From Pseudomonadota bacterium (lineage in GTDB: Bacteria; Desulfobacterota; JADFVX01): a stretch of 14,990 nt of DNA. The notes beneath the pieces were generated by a model, which saw only the letters and a list, made by a program, of their open reading frames with translations, had not been told where the DNA came from and did not search any database. The stretch lies in NCBI GenBank assembly GCA_015222555.1, contig JADFVM010000335.1, positions 1-14,990 on the forward strand, read 5' to 3'. This document shows, in pieces, positions 14,701 through 14,990 of the stretch. The stretch's first letter is position 1. Each line of letters begins with the position of its first letter. Position numbers and translations under genes: made by a program.

Positions 14701-14990
14701 GCCCAATCGGTATACATGCCGGCCAGAATCACCCTTCCAGCCCCATGTTCATACATCAGCATGGAGGGCTGACCATTTTTGGTCCGGCGAAGCATGATGG
14801 TCGAATTTTCCGGGTATTCCGTAAAATAACCATCGACATTCACTGTCGGTGTACTGCGGCTTTGTCCAGCCAATACCTGACAGTAGGTGTCAATATAAAC
14901 ACCATTTGTAAAGCACGACTGATCCTCGATCCAGCCATAACCACTTATCGGTTTCCCGTCCGGTGTCGGAGCCGCCGAAAACTCATAGCC
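5766..14990 (-). CDS. Giant Ig-like/NHL-repeat protein, 3' part (5' end outside window)
   Basis: The frame is open to the window edge: at least 3074 codons with no stop. The TTG at 14873 is internal, because 39 sense codons precede it. Residues are numbered from the edge. Residues 1-122 are the end of an alpha/beta domain with G-A-G-R at 83-86. From 122 to 815 there are about seven Ig-like beta domains, with recurring D-K-x-x-Y and G-E-T-V/A patterns. Residues 819-1378 are 12 NHL repeats, apparently inserted in the seventh beta domain. From 1380 to 2655 there are about 12 more Ig-like domains, including a CARDB-like one (about 2324-2433). Residues 2661-2876 are a second alpha/beta, glutamine-amidotransferase-like domain (G-D-G-R at 2839-2842). 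A calcium-loop-like D-A-N-N-N-G-V-L-D is at 2915-2923. The last 80 residues look helical. Cysteines are very rare and there is no C-terminal anchor. This composition fits an exported or surface binding protein. No catalytic site was recognised and the ligand is unknown. Confidence 0.9.
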   Translation of the reverse strand, partial: GYEFSAAPTPDGKPISGYGWIEDQSCFTNGVYIDTYCQVLAGQSRSTPTVNVDGYFTEYPENSTIMLRRTKNGQPSMLMYEHGAGRVILAGMYTDWASGNGQASPEEIALVRDLVSWAKDPVDLPEIKPGETVSLTFSLMNDTVVDPSSAKLQIYNPDRSVLLAEEVVYVVVQEGDYADTSLSYQTTTNSPLGIYHVDAILYDSEDNEITSQTDVTMFVVSNPPVNPYKTPDFNFSVNSDAENYLSGSDAEFTITMYNRTDAERTITAKFFFPHHFWETGRTEYGGDWSNRHLNITERITIPPNGSTLFNHTLHNASSRGDRLWAYFYDENDKQVGLATRGFRAYMPSVNVDVKTDKAVYDSREDNIYLNLNMQNRQNVAYKFAVNVNIFDPANYNVYSNDFEISLDGYSTALESLSFNPPENAKSGFYSVLVDAYDSKGSKIGGASANFELPKAVLSIVPVLPESLSQQNNFTFRLDNVGYGDVETANLTVTLLNHGGIKVWEGNRTLSDIRSGEGRNVDFSVSIPAPEFGDYKLSYIVNYAGDTKSGEEIIPNLVAISSLVSDKTSYRIRETANLTVNLMNVGKFDLDNLSVELAIPDANYREVKATSLSANADNKAIDFTVNIPEFVNSGYHNVNVILTLPSGSSIERTSVIAVPTSSLGVKEVEATTAGSSIGVLIENTGGVDTQYNLDVTVEDISGHEIYSGNLKGSIKANEEKLLSDLQLPSQIVKGYINSFVKIKDLTTEVESSFSDTININGLHVEMTTQTDKPEYLITESITAFATINNNAFDITEGVLDLKVKKKDRKDFIHFLPNKNEKWPPMYGPRDVAFGPDGSVYVVDFSYSRIHKYDRDGHFIMKWGSRGSGDGKLGQPMGIAVDSDGYVYVSDNYRIQKFDSNGTFIMKWGSLGSDDGQFRRADRIAVSADNYIYVLDRSNYRIQKFDSNGTFITKWGSRGNEDGQFSEPRGIAVAPDGSVYVVNGYGYGVQKFDSDGNFIMKWGSSGYGNGQLNSAQNIAVDSKGYVFVLEGGYNYSGNRVQKFDGNGNFITKWGYKGTGDGGFQIPYGIDVDSNGDVLVADTNNSRMQMFDNNGQFIKKWGSSGTGDGEFINPDSVAIAPDGSIYVTDPSIINSQKNNRVQKFDSSGNFVTKWGSYGAGDGQFKRPQGIAVGPDGSVYVADNYNNRIQKFDGNGNFITKWGSLGDGDGEFKYPWGVAVDDEGYVYVSDSSNSRIQKFDSNGNFVTKWGSYGRGDDQFRGLRNMIVGSSGYIYVVDFGNRAIKKFDRDGNFILKWGKIGYKDGEFRYPYGIAIDDDEYVYISDWSENTIQKFDSNGAFIDKWFGYGDDDGQFMAPHGMAYSHNGILYVADEENNRIQMMDISKGNELFFEKTFPVNQSANTEQEYIANVGVLDAKGKLHLEVTLTNNLNQIVAKDSYPFYIVEGDIVLRLNPDKKYYKPGETVTISGEVKNLTGVTASTLSVQAAAGYKNIYSEVFDVSANGSQYFTVTTVAGSVGEVFFSGKVTQNNTALVNITDQYTIDNPALSVTVLAPEIVGADPFVLALELKNDGKVETGIELFVRSSENVVIDSQHVVVPAGETKLLQYSQEITSDTTYTINFSGDLTKSVTRSVKYGEAVNIAFGNHSSTINEVFAEGVLEIPVTVTNTGQLDEEVTVSYNLSDSGNNQITQASRSYYLPVGSSISDTLHYKLSKGDYQVLASSSEPSVWTQKSFKVVSTDDATISVEAGDGNALPVPVTIGITNNGWNTLDGRIELSVMSETGNTVWREYREVIEVKSGEKGSYSINVDPAGINPGDYMMKAALYNNGGEEISAAMGSISIAGANLTLVTIPDYRTFNAGEEGNFTFNIRNTGNQEGEARFTLRVMDILDQTVTEWLKPGEEKDMTFAFILADDLEDKDYFADYDLKDESDSVIDKGQVKFHVAGINIDVAATLDKDAYKEGETAQFTLAVTNRNQTAESVNLFARVNYAGYDEQQPFTLTDAKTLTFNVPVNAITGEKLFYGIYHEAGRSIHLNTLYIRDAGDVVTIMTDKQVYEPGETVSLSIDSAKSGQMTLTGPGDFNEVFTFDGSATQSFVLPSIMSAGTYYIDYSLSVGEEKYEGFYTIDVKGIEVKVLEAGLDKGKYASEDTIIADLKISSNWNVAAVMKTSIVDSQGNYTDAGNEPLNLSSDEPLLVTLSRPFTTDKLGIHKFVYSIFTEDETLILSSGIEAFDVGDAELLGISLGKSDYPTISEPVIITLDLYGTTMADIELFVDEQLVRTETVILDGFNSKTINIDPGEISPGNHKLKAVLRLGDLVSSKEIDLIYGSSLPDLVVHNFTMASEDQGYIVLAATVTNQGKVESGATTLTFYDGNPENGGVIIGIVDVPSIPAGDSVTVTYSWNLMGFSGGHNIFAVVADSSDVYEFNTGNNRSATELEVPEVNLSIKTTQSSYEANTHVGIVEEIVNLTASQSFNNVVLETVVIDSFGIVRETIADNIASFSPGKNSFTNTWNTTVNPAGIYSIEATLKKAEVANPPDSGNVLAETSTRFEILPTISVYGDMTLSSGEVIQDFPLDINCSLTNDGNVDIIDGSLTVSVTNKNNNMMTTLGTSSLAPINLSDTLSVSMVIDRVNVEPGEYTVLLEIMTGGKVIEIASKDLIVKPPLKMTKSISILPRVLVWSAFNKGNVNQDANPQPSKDEIIARAALDQMGAYYRVVHSEAELIEGMRSDYYNTFALVDTGGPATGTLMDELIERVRGGDTLILTSQSNVDEIKVTEVTGTKFTGYLNSAIRTVSTGMPIYDEPSAITIADMVQKLEVTSGQVEIAGVISSGNSNYPVVTVNSYGDGRAILLAFDLGQSAEALQDTATYASLLKDVIAFAAPSETDIVPATVLPVEITVESLGSAFDLRIEAAADGMTILDANNNGVLDTLSNKVTWNTQLAENKIIRLVYLAALPEFNNLINAEADVYYLYNGEERLYNSYSLSIAVHEGTIDLQNRIINALNSLVVPNQESGIKDSIIRNFEKITGFPSMTRQDIERDIHELLKLIDDLEKLSTNANAIRSDMGDMLQIMQRRWLIAP
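6365..7010 (-). other. Alpha/beta (class I glutamine-amidotransferase-like) domain in the giant protein
   Basis: Visible residues about 2661-2876 break the run of beta domains with alternating strands and helices. The domain opens with P-R-V-L-V-W-S, then passes through a helix containing A-A-L-D-Q-M-G, a strand F-A-L-V-D-T-G-G, and G-D-T-L-I-L-T-S. It closes with Y-G-D-G-R-A-I-L-L-A-F-D and a final helix. This order is that of flavodoxin-like domains related to class I glutamine amidotransferases, found in large bacterial surface proteins. No cysteine nucleophile is seen at the expected elbow (the strand ends V-D-T-G-G), so it is probably non-catalytic. The family call rests on pattern only. 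Confidence 0.5.
7690..8020 (-). other. CARDB-like beta domain in the giant protein
   Basis: Visible residues about 2324-2433 begin with L-P-D-L-V-V, continue with A-T-V-T-N-Q-G-K-V-E-S-G and end with the typical E-F-N-T-G-N-N closing turn. Between them is I-P-A-G-D-S-V-T-V-T-Y-S-W. These are the hallmarks of CARDB (cell adhesion related domain in bacteria), an Ig-like fold of exported proteins. This is the clearest single domain match among the many beta domains of this protein. Confidence 0.75.
10858..12536 (-). repeat. Array of 12 NHL repeats inside the giant gene
   Basis: Twelve tandem units carry the NHL pattern: P-x-G-I-A-V-D, then G-Y-V-Y-V-S-D, N-R-I-Q-K-F-D, and G-x-F-I-x-K-W-G. Eleven have the K-W-G/K-W-F end, and the twelfth stops after the R-I-Q-M-M-D strand. 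Measured at the DNA encoding the Trp-Gly turn, successive spacings are mostly 141 bp (47 residues), with exceptions of 135, 153 and 159 bp, where short loop insertions or deletions occur. NHL repeats fold as beta-propeller blades, commonly six per propeller, so 12 units can make two propellers. Propellers of this class bind proteins, RNA or other ligands; here an extracellular binding role is likely but unproven. Confidence 0.93.
14620..14990 (-). other. C-terminal part of an alpha/beta domain at the visible N-terminus of the giant protein
   Basis: Visible residues 1-122 include H-G-A-G-R-V-I-L-A-G (81-90), then a helix L-V-R-D-L-V-S-W-A. This matches in order the end of the alpha/beta domain near the C-terminus of the same protein (Y-G-D-G-R-A-I-L-L-A, then L-L-K-D-V-I-A-F-A). 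Two nearby cysteines (D-Q-S-C and D-T-Y-C) could form a disulfide, which would fit export. The first half of this domain lies outside the window. Confidence 0.5.

Overview
This window is bacterial, AT-rich DNA. It carries the 3' end of a thioredoxin-fold gene, five complete protein genes, and the 3' part of one very large gene that runs off the right edge. The 1-acylglycerol-3-phosphate acyltransferase, 2-Cys peroxiredoxin, histidine kinase and REC-PilZ proteins, together with Shine-Dalgarno sequences before ATG and TTG starts, point to a Gram-negative bacterium. The REC-PilZ pair, a sensor kinase with a c-heme-like cysteine/histidine motif, and a giant NHL/Ig-like protein are most reminiscent of Desulfobacterota or Nitrospirota-type genomes. 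That placement is an inference without any search. No RNA gene, IS element, phage gene or CRISPR array was seen.

Left part (1-1843, + strand): the C-terminal end of a DsbA-like (Thioredoxin_4 type) protein is followed by a typical 2-Cys peroxiredoxin (ahpC-like) that ends in a textbook intrinsic terminator. A plsC-type acyltransferase follows, with a TTG start and a strong ribosome binding site. The first two genes form a small thiol/peroxide defence neighbourhood.

Middle part (1844-5558): a cluster of three consecutive hairpins (1900-2005) lies between convergent plsC and a minus-strand pair of paralogous response regulators, each 235 aa, with a receiver domain followed by a PilZ domain. 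The upstream copy (2923-3630) has a canonical receiver. The downstream copy (2004-2711) has lost one acidic-pocket residue and the switch Thr/Ser. Divergent from them is a membrane histidine kinase (3870-5558) whose sensor region contains a CX5CH motif. The three genes look like one signalling module, with the PilZ domains suggesting a link to cyclic di-GMP; this partnership is inferred from context.

Right part (5703-14990, minus strand): one uninterrupted reading frame of at least 3074 codons, open at the window edge, ends just before a strong minus-strand terminator. It encodes a predicted surface or exported protein of about 19 Ig-like/CARDB-like beta domains. A block of 12 NHL repeats (enough for two six-bladed propellers) appears to be inserted inside one Ig-like domain. 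Related alpha/beta (glutamine-amidotransferase-like) segments lie near both ends of the visible protein, and the C-terminus is a short helical region. It is the most unusual object in the window. Its start, and any signal peptide, lie outside.
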